A DNA stretch of 64,000 nucleotides from Pseudomonas violetae (GTDB lineage Bacteria > Pseudomonadota > Gammaproteobacteria > Pseudomonadales > Pseudomonadaceae), in contig NZ_JAKNRW010000013.1 in the NCBI RefSeq assembly GCF_023072615.1, positions 1 to 64,000 on the forward strand, read 5' to 3'. The notes below the pieces were generated by a model. The model was not told where the DNA came from, did no database searches, and saw nothing but the letters and a program-made list of their open reading frames with translations. Shown here one piece after another: positions 27,548 to 39,894 of this stretch (the stretch's first letter is position 1; every line of letters begins with the position of its first letter). A program made the translations under genes and the position numbers.

Positions 27548-28326
27548 TGAAAAAGCTATTTGCAGTTTTGATTCTTGCTGTGCTTCCTGCGGTTTCTTTT
27601 GCCAACACTCTTGAGCCTGAGCTTGAAAAGGTTGAGATTGACGTTGCTGACAAAGTCGCCTTGCAGGATGGTGCGCGTACATTTGCAAACTATTGCATGG
27701 GTTGTCACAGTGCGAAGTACCAGCGCTATGAGCGGGTAGCCAATGATCTGGATATCCCTGTGGATCTGATGCAAAGCCATTTGATATTCACTGGTGCAAA
27801 AATCGGCGACCACATGAGCATCGGCATGCAACCGGCAGATGCCAAGGCCTGGTTCGGTGCGGCACCGCCCGACCTGACCTTGGTCGCCCGCGTGCGTGGC
27901 ACCGACTGGCTCTATAGCTACCTGAAGTCGTTCTACGAAGACCCGGCGCGTCCTTGGGGCGTCAACAACAAGGTCTTCCCGAACGTCGGCATGCCTAACG
28001 TGCTGGTCGGCCTGCAAGGTCGCCAGGTTGTCGGCTGCAAACAGGTGCAGATCGTCGAGGATGGCAAGAAGCAATATGACCCTCTGACCGGTACGCCGCT
28101 GACTCATGAGGCATGCGATCAACTGACCATCGTGCCGAAGAGTGGAGCGCTGACTGAAGAGCAGTTCGATGAGAAGGTCAAGAATCTGGTAACCTTCCTC
28201 GCTTACTCGGCTAACCCGGTTAAGCTGCAGCATCAGCGCATCGGTACGTACGTATTGCTGTACCTGGCGTTCTTCTTCGTATTCGCTTACCTGCTCAAGC
28301 GCGAATACTGGAAAGACGTGCACTGA
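27547..28326 (+). CDS. petC: Ubiquinol-cytochrome c reductase, cytochrome c1
   Basis: The c-type haem subunit of the bc1 complex, 259 residues. A signal peptide (MKKLFAVLILAVLPAVSFA) is followed by the haem site CMGCHSAKY, a region with GMQPADAKAWFGAAPPDLT, and a C-terminal anchor helix (TYVLLYLAFFFVFAYLL). It hands electrons to soluble cytochromes. The start at 27547 overlaps the petB stop. A long hairpin terminator lies 30 bp after the stop, before sspA. Confidence 0.97.
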   Translation: MKKLFAVLILAVLPAVSFANTLEPELEKVEIDVADKVALQDGARTFANYCMGCHSAKYQRYERVANDLDIPVDLMQSHLIFTGAKIGDHMSIGMQPADAKAWFGAAPPDLTLVARVRGTDWLYSYLKSFYEDPARPWGVNNKVFPNVGMPNVLVGLQGRQVVGCKQVQIVEDGKKQYDPLTGTPLTHEACDQLTIVPKSGALTEEQFDEKVKNLVTFLAYSANPVKLQHQRIGTYVLLYLAFFFVFAYLLKREYWKDVH

Positions 28327-28355
28327 TAACGCTTTAAGCAATTGCTGTTAATCGC

Positions 28356-28441
28356 GCGCGCCCAAGGGCGTCTCTGAAGATGTAACGGATCTGGTTATCC
28401 AGAGGTTACGGAGAGGCGCCCTCTGGGCGCGCTCGTTTTTT
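28356..28441 (+). terminator. Long-hairpin terminator after petC
   Basis: A 77-base imperfect hairpin spans 28356-28432. GCGCGCCCA pairs with TGGGCGCGC; inside it GGGCGTCTCT pairs with AGAGGCGCCC with one G-T, then GTAAC with GTTAC and CTGG with CCAG around the loop TTAT. Six T residues follow at 28436-28441. It is unusually long for a terminator. Confidence 0.8.
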
Positions 28442-28477
28442 CCGCTTTCGAAATTTCAACAAGCGAGGAGGACCGCC

Positions 28478-29095
28478 ATGGGCGTGACCAATCGGTTGGC
28501 CTGTTACTCCGACCCCGCCGACCACTATTCCCACCGGGTACGCATCGTACTCGCAGAGAAGGGTGTCAGCGCCGAGATCATTTATGTGGAAGCTGGTCGC
28601 CAGCCGCCTAAACTGATCGAAGTGAACCCTTACGGGAGTTTGCCCACCCTGGTCGATCGTGACTTGGCGTTGTGGGAATCGACCGTAGTGATGGAATATC
28701 TGGATGAGCGTTACCCGCACCCGCCGCTACTGCCGGTTTATCCCGTGGCGCGTGCCAACAGCCGTTTGCTGATCCATCGTATCCAGCGTGACTGGTGTGG
28801 CCTGGTGGATCTGATCCTGGATTCACGGACCAAGGAAGCGGCCCGCGTAGTGGCTCGCAAGGAACTGCGCGAGAGCCTGACAGGCGTGTCGCCGTTGTTT
28901 GCGGACAAGCCGTTTTTCCTCAGTGAGGAACAAAGTCTGGTGGATTGCTGCCTATTACCAATACTCTGGCGCTTGCCTATTCTGGGTATTGAATTGCCGC
29001 GGCCCGCGAAGCCGCTGCTTGATTATATGGAGCGCTCGTTTGCGCGTGAGGCTTTCCAGGCGAGTCTGTCTGGTGTCGAACGCGATATGCGCTAA
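28478..29095 (+). CDS. sspA: Stringent starvation protein A
   Basis: An RNA-polymerase-associated protein with a glutathione S-transferase fold, 205 residues. The N-terminal thioredoxin-like domain shows [34 protein letters not shown] and [18 protein letters not shown]; the C-terminal helical domain follows. SspA modulates transcription during starvation and virulence. GAGGAGG precedes the ATG at 28478. It pairs with sspB 16 bp downstream, and the operon is bracketed by two long hairpins. Confidence 0.95.
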   Translation: MGVTNRLACYSDPADHYSHRVRIVLAEKGVSAEIIYVEAGRQPPKLIEVNPYGSLPTLVDRDLALWESTVVMEYLDERYPHPPLLPVYPVARANSRLLIHRIQRDWCGLVDLILDSRTKEAARVVARKELRESLTGVSPLFADKPFFLSEEQSLVDCCLLPILWRLPILGIELPRPAKPLLDYMERSFAREAFQASLSGVERDMR

Positions 29096-29111
29096 GGCTT
29101 AAGGAGCCGCT

Positions 29112-29525
29112 ATGAACTCCAGTCGACCTTATCTGGTCCGCGCGCTCTATGAGTGGATTGTAGATAACGATTGCACCCCGCACATGCTGGTCAATTCCGA
29201 GTATCCGTCGGTGCAGGTGCCACAGGGTTTTGCCAGTGACGGACAGATTGTCTTGAACGTATCGCCGGCAGCCGTGCGGCATTTGCACATGGACAACGAA
29301 GCGGTCAGCTTCGAAGGGCGCTTCGGTGGCGTGCCGCACACTCTATACGTGCCTATCGCATCGATCCTGGGCATTTATGCCCGGGAGAACGGTCAGGGCA
29401 TGGTGTTCGATCTGGAGTCGCCTATGGACGACGAGGAAGAGATCGAGCCGGATGATGATGTTCCGCCGCCCGACAGCGAGCCGCCGCGACCAAGCGGAAG
29501 GCCAAGTTTGAAGGTGGTGAAGTAA
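29112..29525 (+). CDS. sspB: ClpXP protease specificity-enhancing factor SspB
   Basis: The adaptor that delivers ssrA-tagged proteins to ClpXP, 137 residues. The folded domain has RPYLVRALYEWIVDNDCTPH, GQIVLNVSP and the substrate-groove region SFEGRFGGVPHTLYVPI. An acidic linker (DDEEEIEPDDDVPPPD) leads to the basic, conserved ClpX-binding tail GRPSLKVVK. AAGGAG precedes the ATG. The last seven codons, including the stop, form one arm of a perfect inverted repeat, so they would be base-paired in the finished mRNA. Confidence 0.96.
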   Translation: MNSSRPYLVRALYEWIVDNDCTPHMLVNSEYPSVQVPQGFASDGQIVLNVSPAAVRHLHMDNEAVSFEGRFGGVPHTLYVPIASILGIYARENGQGMVFDLESPMDDEEEIEPDDDVPPPDSEPPRPSGRPSLKVVK

Positions 29526-29580
29526 TAAAAAAGGCGATCCGAATGGATCGCCTTTTTTATTACTTCACCACCTTCAAACT
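29505..29580. repeat. Perfect 36-bp inverted repeat over the sspB 3' end and terminator
   Basis: Arms 29505-29540 and 29545-29580 are exact reverse complements around the 4-base loop GAAT. The left arm starts in the codons for SLKVVK, runs through the TAA stop and includes the terminator stem. The right arm therefore carries an antisense copy of the gene's end. The repeat stops exactly where a REP element begins at 29581. Confidence 0.97.
29527..29558 (+). terminator. sspB terminator (core of the 36-bp inverted repeat)
   Basis: AAAAAAGGCGATCC-GAAT-GGATCGCCTTTTTT, symmetrical and so probably active on both strands; it may also stop the minus-strand dolP transcript. Confidence 0.93.
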
Positions 29581-29678
29581 GTAGGAGCGAGCTTGCTCGC
29601 GAAAAAACCGAGAGCGCCTCGGGGTGTCAGGATTGGCGCGTTATCGTTGACGACTTTCGCGAGCAAGCTGGCTCCTAC
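29581..29678. repeat. REP doublet (REPIN), GTAGGAGCGAGCTTGCTCGCG type
   Basis: An intact core begins at 29581 and the inverted partner (CGCGAGCAAGCTGGCTCCTAC) ends at 29678. It abuts the sspB inverted repeat with no spacer, and lies 9 bp from the stop of dolP. Confidence 0.88.
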
Positions 29679-29687
29679 AAAGGCAGG

Positions 29688-31322
<1,635 letters not shown>

Positions 31323-31323
<1 letters not shown>

Positions 31324-33134
31324 CAGCGCGAGGTGTCCGGCAGGCGCTGGACCTGGCCATTGACGAACTGCGCCCACGGTAACTGGCGTTCGACGCGCTG
31401 GTTCTGGGTCATGCCCAAGCTGCCCGACTCACCCTCGATGCGGCTGTCCGGCAGGGCCTTGAGCTGCCCCAGGCGAGGTGCCAGGCGGTAGGCGTCGGCG
31501 CCCATCGCATACAGTCGACCCAAGCTGCCGGCGGCTTGTGGCCACTGTGCGGTGACCTGTTTGCGTAGTGGATCATTGACGTCCAGCAGCCATGGAGTTT
31601 CGCAGAACCGCACGCCATTCATGTCCTTGTACTGGTTCACATCACCGCTGGCACTGTACACGTGGGACGTGGCGTAGACCGGCACGTCGCCCGCGTATTG
31701 GAAGTTCAGGGTCGGCTTGATCTGCTGGGCTTGCTGCGGAGTTGCCGCGAGGAAGATGAACTCGATGTCCTGGCGACGCGAAGGCTGGGCCGCGACCTGC
31801 GAACCTACCGTGCTTTGCAGGCTCTTGGCGCGACCTTCGCTCTGGCGCAGTTGGAACATGTCGGCTATCTGCTGGGCCAGTTGCACCGGCTGGTCGATAC
31901 GTTCGGTGGCGACGATACTGCCGCCGTTTACCTGCCAATCCTGGCTGAACGCTCGCAGTACGCGATCGCCCCATTCGCCTTTCGGCACCATGATGGCGGC
32001 GCGGGTCAGGCCGTCGGCGCGCGCGCGGCGGGAGACTTCCCGGGCCTCGTCTTCGGCGGCAAGACCAAACTGGAACAGTTGGGCCGGGCCTTGGGCGCCT
32101 TCACTGTAGTTCAGGGCCAGGGTAGTGATAGGCAGTTGCGGGCGAGTGCTGAGTTGTTTGACCAGCGGCTTCTCCAGTGGACCCACGACCAGTTGCACGC
32201 CGTCGGCCTGGGCCTTGCGATAGAACTCGTCCATGGAGGTCAGGCGCGAGCTGTCATAGAACTCGATGGCTGGTGGGTTCTGACCAGCTTGCTGTGCCTG
32301 GTAGTGAGCTGCCATGAAGCCTTCACGCAGCGCCCTGCCGACTGAGGCCAGTGGCCCGTCTTGTGGCAGCAGCAGGCCAATCTTGCCCAGGGGCTGGCTG
32401 GCCAGTTCCTTGAGCTTGGTCAGGGGGGTCGGCAACTGGATGGCTGCTGGGTGCTTGGGGTTCTGTGCGCGCCAGCTGTCGATCGCGGCTTGCTGTTGTT
32501 CCAGGGTGCCCGCCGTCTTAACGGCCAGCGCCAGGCTCATCCAGCCACCGAGGTCATCGGTGGAAGTGGGCTGCAGTTGATCGGTCGGCAACGAAGCGAT
32601 CAGGGTCCAGATCGTTTCATGGTTCTTGCTGGCCGCTTCACCTTCGAGCATGGGGGCGATGAAAATTCGCTCCCGTGCGGCCGCCAGTGTCTGGCCATCG
32701 GCTTCAAGCGCGCGGGCATGTACGGTGCCGGTGCGCACCTGTTGCTCGACCGGCAGTTCGCTCAGGCGCTGCAGGCTCGGATGGCTCAATGCGGTCAGCG
32801 CCGCCTTGGGCTGATTGCGCACCATCGCCAGTTCTGCCGCCAAGGTACTGGCGAACACCTGTTGTCCAGGCTTGAGTTGTTCCACAGGTACTTGCTGGAG
32901 AATTTGTGCGGATTGGCCGGCGTTACCCTGGCGATAGGCCAGGTCGGCGGCGCTCAGGCGCAACAGTGCAGCCTTCTCCGGGTCTTTGCTTTGGGAGGCC
33001 TGCTCGAGCAGTTGCTCGATACTGGCATCCGGAGTCCGTGGAAGGTCGCCAAGGCTGGAGGAGGGCGAGCTGGCGCAAGCCGCCAGCAAGGCAGCAAGGC
33101 AGAGGGCAGTGAACAGCCGCAGGCAAGCGATCAT
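31323..33134 (-). CDS. lpoA: Penicillin-binding protein activator LpoA
   Basis: An outer-membrane lipoprotein of 603 residues that reaches through the periplasm to activate PBP1a. The signal ends in lipobox LLAAC. The N-terminal half is helical and TPR-like (SIEQLLEQASQSKDPEKAAL, then RQGNAGQSAQILQQV). The C-terminal half is a periplasmic-binding-protein fold (KIGLLLPQDGPLASVGRALR, VVGPLEKPLVKQL, FIFLAATPQQAQQIKP). The start at 33134 is taken because the signal peptide MIACLRLFTALCLAALL begins there. It is the first gene of the minus-strand lpoA-yraN-diaA-dolP unit and is divergent from rsmI. Confidence 0.94.
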
Positions 33135-33343
33135 GTAGTGTTCCTGATACTCGATCAAATTAGCGTGGAATTGTACCCAAGCACTGGCCGGGGCGCGATG
33201 TTACTGGCGTGAATCCATCAATTTAGCTCATGTAGATGTTGCAGCGTGGTAGCGATGGCTGGAAAACCTGCGGTGGCAGACGCCTGTCGCCGGCGGCTCT
33301 ACGCGCTACAATGGCGACTTTTAACGATCATGAGGTGTGCGCT

Positions 33344-34216
33344 TTGACTGCTCCAGGTGCTTTGAATTCCGCTGCTGGCTCGCTTTATGTGGTGGCGACG
33401 CCCATCGGCAACCTGGACGACATCAGTGCGCGCGCGCTGAAAATCCTCCGTGAGGTGGCGTTGATTGCCGCCGAAGACACTCGGCACTCCCAGCGCCTGA
33501 TGCAGCACTTTGGCATTCCAACGCCGCTGGCGGCCTGTCATGAACACAACGAGCGAGATGAAGGTAGCCGCTTTATCACCCGCTTGCTGGCAGGTGACGA
33601 TGTGGCATTGATATCCGATGCCGGCACGCCACTGATTTCCGATCCAGGCTATCACCTGGTGCGCCAGGCGCGCGCGGCGGGGATAAATGTAGTGCCCGTC
33701 CCGGGCGCCTGTGCATTGATTGCGGCATTGTCGGCGGCGGGCCTGCCGTCGGACCGGTTCATCTTCGAGGGATTCCTGCCTGCCAAGGCAGTGGGGCGCC
33801 GGGCTCGTCTGGAACTGGTCAAGGAAGAGCCCCGCACCCTGATTTTCTATGAGGCACCGCACCGTATTCTGGAATGCCTGCAGGATATGGAGCTGGTGTT
33901 TGGCGGTGAGCGTCCGGCCTTGCTGGCCCGGGAGATCACCAAAACCTTTGAAACCCTCAAGGGCCTGCCCCTGGCGGAATTGCGCGAGTTCGTCGAGTCG
34001 GACAGCAATCAGCAGCGGGGTGAGTGCGTGGTGCTGGTGGCGGGCTGGTCCGCTCCCGAAACTGAAGATGCTGTTAGCAGCGAGGCAATGCGAATCCTCA
34101 ATCTGCTGCTCGAAGAAATGCCGCTCAAGCGTGCCGCCGCCCTGGCTGCGCAAATCACGGGTGAGCGCAAGAATGTGCTTTATCAGGTCGCACTGGATAA
34201 ACAGAAGGGTGAGTAA
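33344..34216 (+). CDS. rsmI: 16S rRNA (cytidine(1402)-2'-O)-methyltransferase RsmI
   Basis: A SAM-dependent methyltransferase of the tetrapyrrole-methylase fold that 2'-O-methylates C1402 in the ribosomal P site; about 290 residues. The family motifs are LYVVATPIGNLDDIS, AAEDTRHSQRLMQHF, ALISDAGTPLISDPG and RTLIFYEAPHR. The best start is a TTG at 33344, 8 bases after GAGG; the ATG at 33311 lacks a ribosome-binding site and follows a possible -10 box (TACAAT) too closely. The product is divergent from lpoA and upstream of rnpB. Confidence 0.93.
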   Translation: MTAPGALNSAAGSLYVVATPIGNLDDISARALKILREVALIAAEDTRHSQRLMQHFGIPTPLAACHEHNERDEGSRFITRLLAGDDVALISDAGTPLISDPGYHLVRQARAAGINVVPVPGACALIAALSAAGLPSDRFIFEGFLPAKAVGRRARLELVKEEPRTLIFYEAPHRILECLQDMELVFGGERPALLAREITKTFETLKGLPLAELREFVESDSNQQRGECVVLVAGWSAPETEDAVSSEAMRILNLLLEEMPLKRAAALAAQITGERKNVLYQVALDKQKGE

Positions 34217-34254
34217 AAACCCGACGCGCAGGAGTGGCTAAAGGCTTTTACTGC

Positions 34255-34282
34255 TTGTTCTTCGGCCGCTGTGCCGTTAATC
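34255..34282 (+). promoter_or_regulatory. Candidate promoter of rnpB
   Basis: TTGTTC (34255-34260), a 16-base spacer and TTAATC (34277-34282) lie about 8 bases before the 5' end of RNase P RNA. Confidence 0.5.
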
Positions 34283-34290
34283 TTCGCGGC

Positions 34291-34644
34291 GGAGAGTCGA
34301 TCGGACAGTCGCTGCCCTCTATGAAAATTAGGGGGGGGAGGAAAGTCCGGGCTCCATAGGGCGAAGTGCCAGGTAATGCCTGGGAGGCGTGAGCCTACGG
34401 AAAGTGCCACAGAAAATAACCGCCTAAGCGCTTCGGCGCCGGTAAGGGTGAAAAGGTGCGGTAAGAGCGCACCGCACGTCTGGCAACAGTTCGTGGCTAG
34501 GTAAACCCCACTTGGAGCAAGACCAAATAGGGTCCCAAGGCGTGGCCCGCGCTGGGACCGGGTAGGTTGCTAAAGATGTCCAGTGATGGCCATCGTAGAC
34601 GAATGACTGTTCAAGACAGAACCCGGCTTACAGATCGACTCTCC
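34291..34644 (+). ncRNA. rnpB: RNase P RNA (bacterial class A)
   Basis: The catalytic RNA that matures tRNA 5' ends, about 354 nt. The ends pair as helix P1 (GGAGAGTCGATC with GATCGACTCTCC). The universal core is clear: GAGGAAAGTCCGGGCTC near the 5' side, CAGGGTAATGCC-type loop as CCAGGTAATGCC, GCCACAGAAAATAACCGCC, GGTAAGGGTGAAAAGGTG, GGTAAACCCC, and the 3' conserved AGACAGAACCCGGCTTACA. A run of eight Gs at 34332-34339 lies just before the core. A T-run follows P1 and may end transcription. Between rsmI and mraZ is a usual site in pseudomonads. Confidence 0.97.
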
Positions 34645-34898
34645 ACCTTTTTCCCCCTCCCTGTTTGCAGTACTGGACAGGGCGCAGATAGTAGCGATTT
34701 TCCTCCTTCCAGAAACGTCAGCAGAAGCACTTTCGTAATACCAAAAAAATCTTACTCTTAACAAACTACTTTAACTTCCGAGCGCAGCCATCAGTGCTGG
34801 TTCAAGTTGTTGAGCAGGATTACGCGTCAGATTCTCGTTACCCCTCCTTTTGCGTTCCTAAATCACAGTTATGTAAGACTTTTCCTTTACCGCGCGCC
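34645..34898 (+). other. Non-coding spacer between rnpB and the mra promoter
   Basis: This stretch of about 250 bases is less GC-rich than its surroundings and has no credible open reading frame. Apart from a T-rich start that could terminate rnpB, I see no conserved structure in it. Confidence 0.5.
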
Positions 34899-34928
34899 TT
34901 GACGGTGTGGTGGGCGCATTCCTATAGT
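34899..34928 (+). promoter_or_regulatory. mra promoter driving the dcw cluster
   Basis: TTGACG (34899-34904), an 18-base spacer and TATAGT (34923-34928) form a strong sigma-70 promoter. The expected transcription start, about 34935, coincides with the first MraZ-type repeat. The mraZ leader would be about 68 bases. Confidence 0.75.
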
Positions 34929-34934
34929 GTGCGC

Positions 34935-34961
34935 AAGTGGCGGAAAGTGGCATGAAGTGGG
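34935..34961 (+). promoter_or_regulatory. Putative MraZ operator: three direct repeats with 10-bp period
   Basis: AAGTGGC, AAGTGGC and AAGTGGG start at 34935, 34945 and 34955. In E. coli MraZ binds TGGGN repeats separated by 5 bases in the mra leader and represses its own operon. The helical-turn spacing and the site just downstream of the -10 box match that arrangement; the core here is GTGGC/G. Confidence 0.8.
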
Positions 34962-35002
34962 TTTTTTGAGCTCAAAACGCTAAAATTTGGAGAAACGCTG
35001 AC

Positions 35003-35458
35003 GTGTTTCGCGGAGCTAACGCTATCAGTCTCGATGCAAAGGGCCGTCTCGCTATGCCGAGCCGGTATCGCGACGAGCTTGTTTCGCGTAGTTCAGGGCA
35101 GTTAATCGTGACAATCGATGCCGTTGATCCATGTTTGTGTGTTTACCCCCTCGATGAGTGGGAGATTATCGAAACCAAACTGCGCGCACTGCCTTCGCTT
35201 CGCGAAGAAAACCGCCGCCTGCAACGTTTACTGATCGGTAATGCCGTCGACCTCGAGCTCGATGGCAGTGGTCGTTTTCTGGTTCCACCGCGTCTGCGTG
35301 AATATGCCAAGTTGGATAAGCGCGCGATGTTAGTAGGCCAGCTGAACAAGTTCCAATTATGGGACGAGGATGCCTGGGATGCGGTTTCTGCCGCTGACCT
35401 GGCTGCTATTCAACAACCGGGCGCCATGCCTGATGAACTGCGTGATTTAATTCTGTGA
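35003..35458 (+). CDS. mraZ: Transcriptional regulator MraZ
   Basis: The first gene of the dcw cluster, 151 residues, a DNA-binding protein with two AbrB-like (SpoVT) modules. The two DxxxR signatures are present: [18 protein letters not shown] near the N-terminus and [19 protein letters not shown] in the second half. It starts with GTG at 35003, with GGAG about 10 bases before. MraZ forms a ring-shaped oligomer and controls its own promoter, here probably through the three repeats at 34935-34961. Its TGA overlaps the rsmH GTG. Confidence 0.97.
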   Translation: MFRGANAISLDAKGRLAMPSRYRDELVSRSSGQLIVTIDAVDPCLCVYPLDEWEIIETKLRALPSLREENRRLQRLLIGNAVDLELDGSGRFLVPPRLREYAKLDKRAMLVGQLNKFQLWDEDAWDAVSAADLAAIQQPGAMPDELRDLIL

Positions 35459-36398
35459 CTATTGATAGCGGCTTCAACCACATCACCGTACTGCTTGACG
35501 AAGCCGTCGAGGCTCTTGCCGTACGCCCTGATGGCTGCTATCTGGACGGTACGTTCGGACGCGGCGGGCATAGCCGGTTGATTCTCAGCCAATTGGGGCC
35601 CGATGGCCGGTTGCTGGGGTTCGACAAAGATCCTCAAGCGATTGCCACAGGGCAAACGCTGGCGGCCGAAGACGGCCGCTTTGTCGTTGTGCAGCGCAGC
35701 TTTGCCGAGCTGGGTTCGGAAGTTGCCGAGCGCGGCCTGGCCGGCAAGGTCAGCGGCATTCTGCTGGACCTCGGCGTCTCTTCCCCGCAGCTTGACGACC
35801 CTGAGCGTGGCTTCAGTTTCCTCAACGATGGCCCGCTCGACATGCGCATGGATCCTTCGCGAGGGATCAGCGCTGCCGAATTCGTCAACACCGCGCCGGC
35901 GCAAGAGATCGCCCGGGTGTTCAAGGAATACGGCGAAGAACGTTTTTCCGGACGCATGGCCCGTGCTGTCGCCGAGCGTCGCGACATCAAGCCATTCGAA
36001 CGCACCGCCGATCTGGCTGAAGTCCTGAAAGTGGCCAACCCGGCATGGGAGAAGGGCAAAAACCCAGCGACCCGTGCCTTCCAGGGCTTGCGTATCCACG
36101 TCAATAACGAACTGGGCGACTTGGAGGCCGGCCTTGAGGCCGCCCTGGAGTGCCTGGAAATCGGCGGCCGTCTGGTGGTGATCAGCTTTCACTCCCTGGA
36201 AGACCGCATCGTCAAGCTGTTCATGCGCAAGCTGGTGAAAGGCGAAGCTGACAACCTTCCGCGCAACCTGCCGGTGCGGCACGTCGCCTTCGAACCGAAA
36301 ATCAAAGTCCATGGCAAAGCGCAGTCCGCCTCCGAGGCCGAACTCAAAGCCAACCCACGTTCCCGTAGTGCCGTCATGCGTGTCGCGGAGAAGTTGCG

Positions 36399-36402
<4 letters not shown>
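35455..36402 (+). CDS. rsmH: 16S rRNA (cytosine(1402)-N(4))-methyltransferase RsmH (MraW)
   Basis: A SAM-dependent methyltransferase of 315 residues that N4-methylates C1402, the same nucleotide whose ribose is modified by RsmI encoded 1.2 kb upstream. Motifs include [54 protein letters not shown] and [11 protein letters not shown]. It begins with GTG at 35455, overlapping the mraZ stop (GTGA), so it is translationally coupled. Confidence 0.97.
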
Positions 36403-38430
<2,028 letters not shown>

Positions 38431-38431
<1 letters not shown>

Positions 38432-39894
38432 TGTCTCTAAGTCTGAACAAGATATTCGCCCACGCCGGTCGTGATCTGCTGATCCGCGAACTGACCCTGG
38501 ATAGCCGCAATGTGCGGGCTGGCGACCTGTTCCTCGCTGTGCCTGGCGGCAAGTTTGACGGCCGTGCTCACATCAGTGATGCCTTGCAACGCGGCGCGGC
38601 AGCCGTGGCCTATGAAGTCGAAGGCGCCACCGTGCTGCCGATCACTGACGTGCCACTGATTCCGGTCAAGGGCCTGGCGGCGCAGCTATCGGATATCGCC
38701 GGACGATTTTATGGTGATCCGAGTCGCCACCTGAACCTGGTGGGCGTCACCGGCACCAATGGCAAGACCAGCGTTACCCAACTGGTTGCGCAAGCCCTGG
38801 ACATGCTCGGCCAGCACTGCGGCATCGTCGGCACCCTGGGCAGCGGTTTCTACGGCGCCTTGGAAAGCGGTCTGCACACTACGCCAAACCCGATTGCCGT
38901 GCAGGCGACCCTCGCCGACTTGAAGAAAGCCGGGGCCAAGGCCGTGGCCATGGAAGTGTCCTCCCACGGCCTGGACCAAGGGCGAGTGACTGCCTTGGCG
39001 TTCGACGTGGCTGTGATGACTAACCTGTCCCGCGATCACCTCGATTACCACGGCACCATGCAGGCTTACGGCGAAGCCAAGGCGAAGCTGTTTGCCTGGA
39101 ACGACCTGAAATGCCGCGTGGTCAATCTCGACGATGAGTTCGGTCGCCAGCTGGCTGCCGACAAACGCGAGTCGCGGCTGATCACCTATAGCCTCGAAGA
39201 CGCCAGCGCCTATCTTTATTGCCGTGAAGCGTATTTCGACGACGAAGGCGTGCGCGCCACGTTGGTCACGCCCCAGGGCGAGCATCACCTGCGCAGCACG
39301 CTGCTCGGCCGTTTCAACCTGAGCAACGTGTTGGCCGCAGTCGGCGCCTTGCTCGGCCTGGATTACGCGCTCGACGAGATTCTCAAGGTGCTGCCCAAGC
39401 TGGAGGGGCCGGCCGGCCGCATGCAGCGCCTGGGCGGCGGTGTTCAACCGTTGGTGGTGGTCGATTACGCTCACACACCGGATGCGCTGGAAAAAGTTCT
39501 GACGGCCCTGCGTCCACACGCCAAAGGTCGCCTGTTGTGTCTGTTTGGCTGCGGCGGTGACCGCGATCGCGGCAAGCGCCCGCTGATGGCTGAAGTGGTC
39601 GAGCGCCTGGCGGACGGAGTGCTGGTCACCGACGACAACCCGCGTACCGAAGACCCAACGGTGATCTTCGACGACATTCGTGCCGGTTTCAGCGCTGTGG
39701 ATAACGTGACTTTTGTTGCCGGTCGTGGCCAGGCGATTGCCCAACTGATCGCCAGCGCCTCGGCCGATGACGTCATCGTCCTGGCAGGTAAAGGCCACGA
39801 GGACTATCAGGAAATCAACGGCGAGCGCCAGCCGTTCTCCGACTTGGTCGAGGCCGGTCGTGCCCTGACTGCATGGGAGGTGGCCCGTGCTTGA
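38431..39894 (+). CDS. murE: UDP-MurNAc-L-Ala-D-Glu:meso-diaminopimelate ligase MurE
   Basis: Cytosolic Mur ligase of 487 residues adding the third amino acid of the stem peptide. The ATP loop is GVTGTNGKTSVTQ, and the meso-DAP-specific motif DNPRTEDP shows that the substrate is diaminopimelate, as in Gram-negative bacteria. VDYAHTPDAL and GCGGDRDRGKRP are also family blocks. It is coupled to ftsI by a one-base stop/start overlap and overlaps murF by 8 bp. Confidence 0.97.

Noticed and set aside
29505-29678. sspB palindrome plus REP pair as a CRISPR array or insertion-sequence end
   Set aside because: No regularly spaced direct repeats, no transposase and no target duplication. The parts are explained by an extended terminator hairpin and a REP doublet.
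34332-34339. Run of eight Gs in rnpB as a frameshift or phase-variation tract
   Set aside because: It is inside a structural RNA, not in a coding frame. It may be a variable-length or sequencing-sensitive site, but nothing more can be said.
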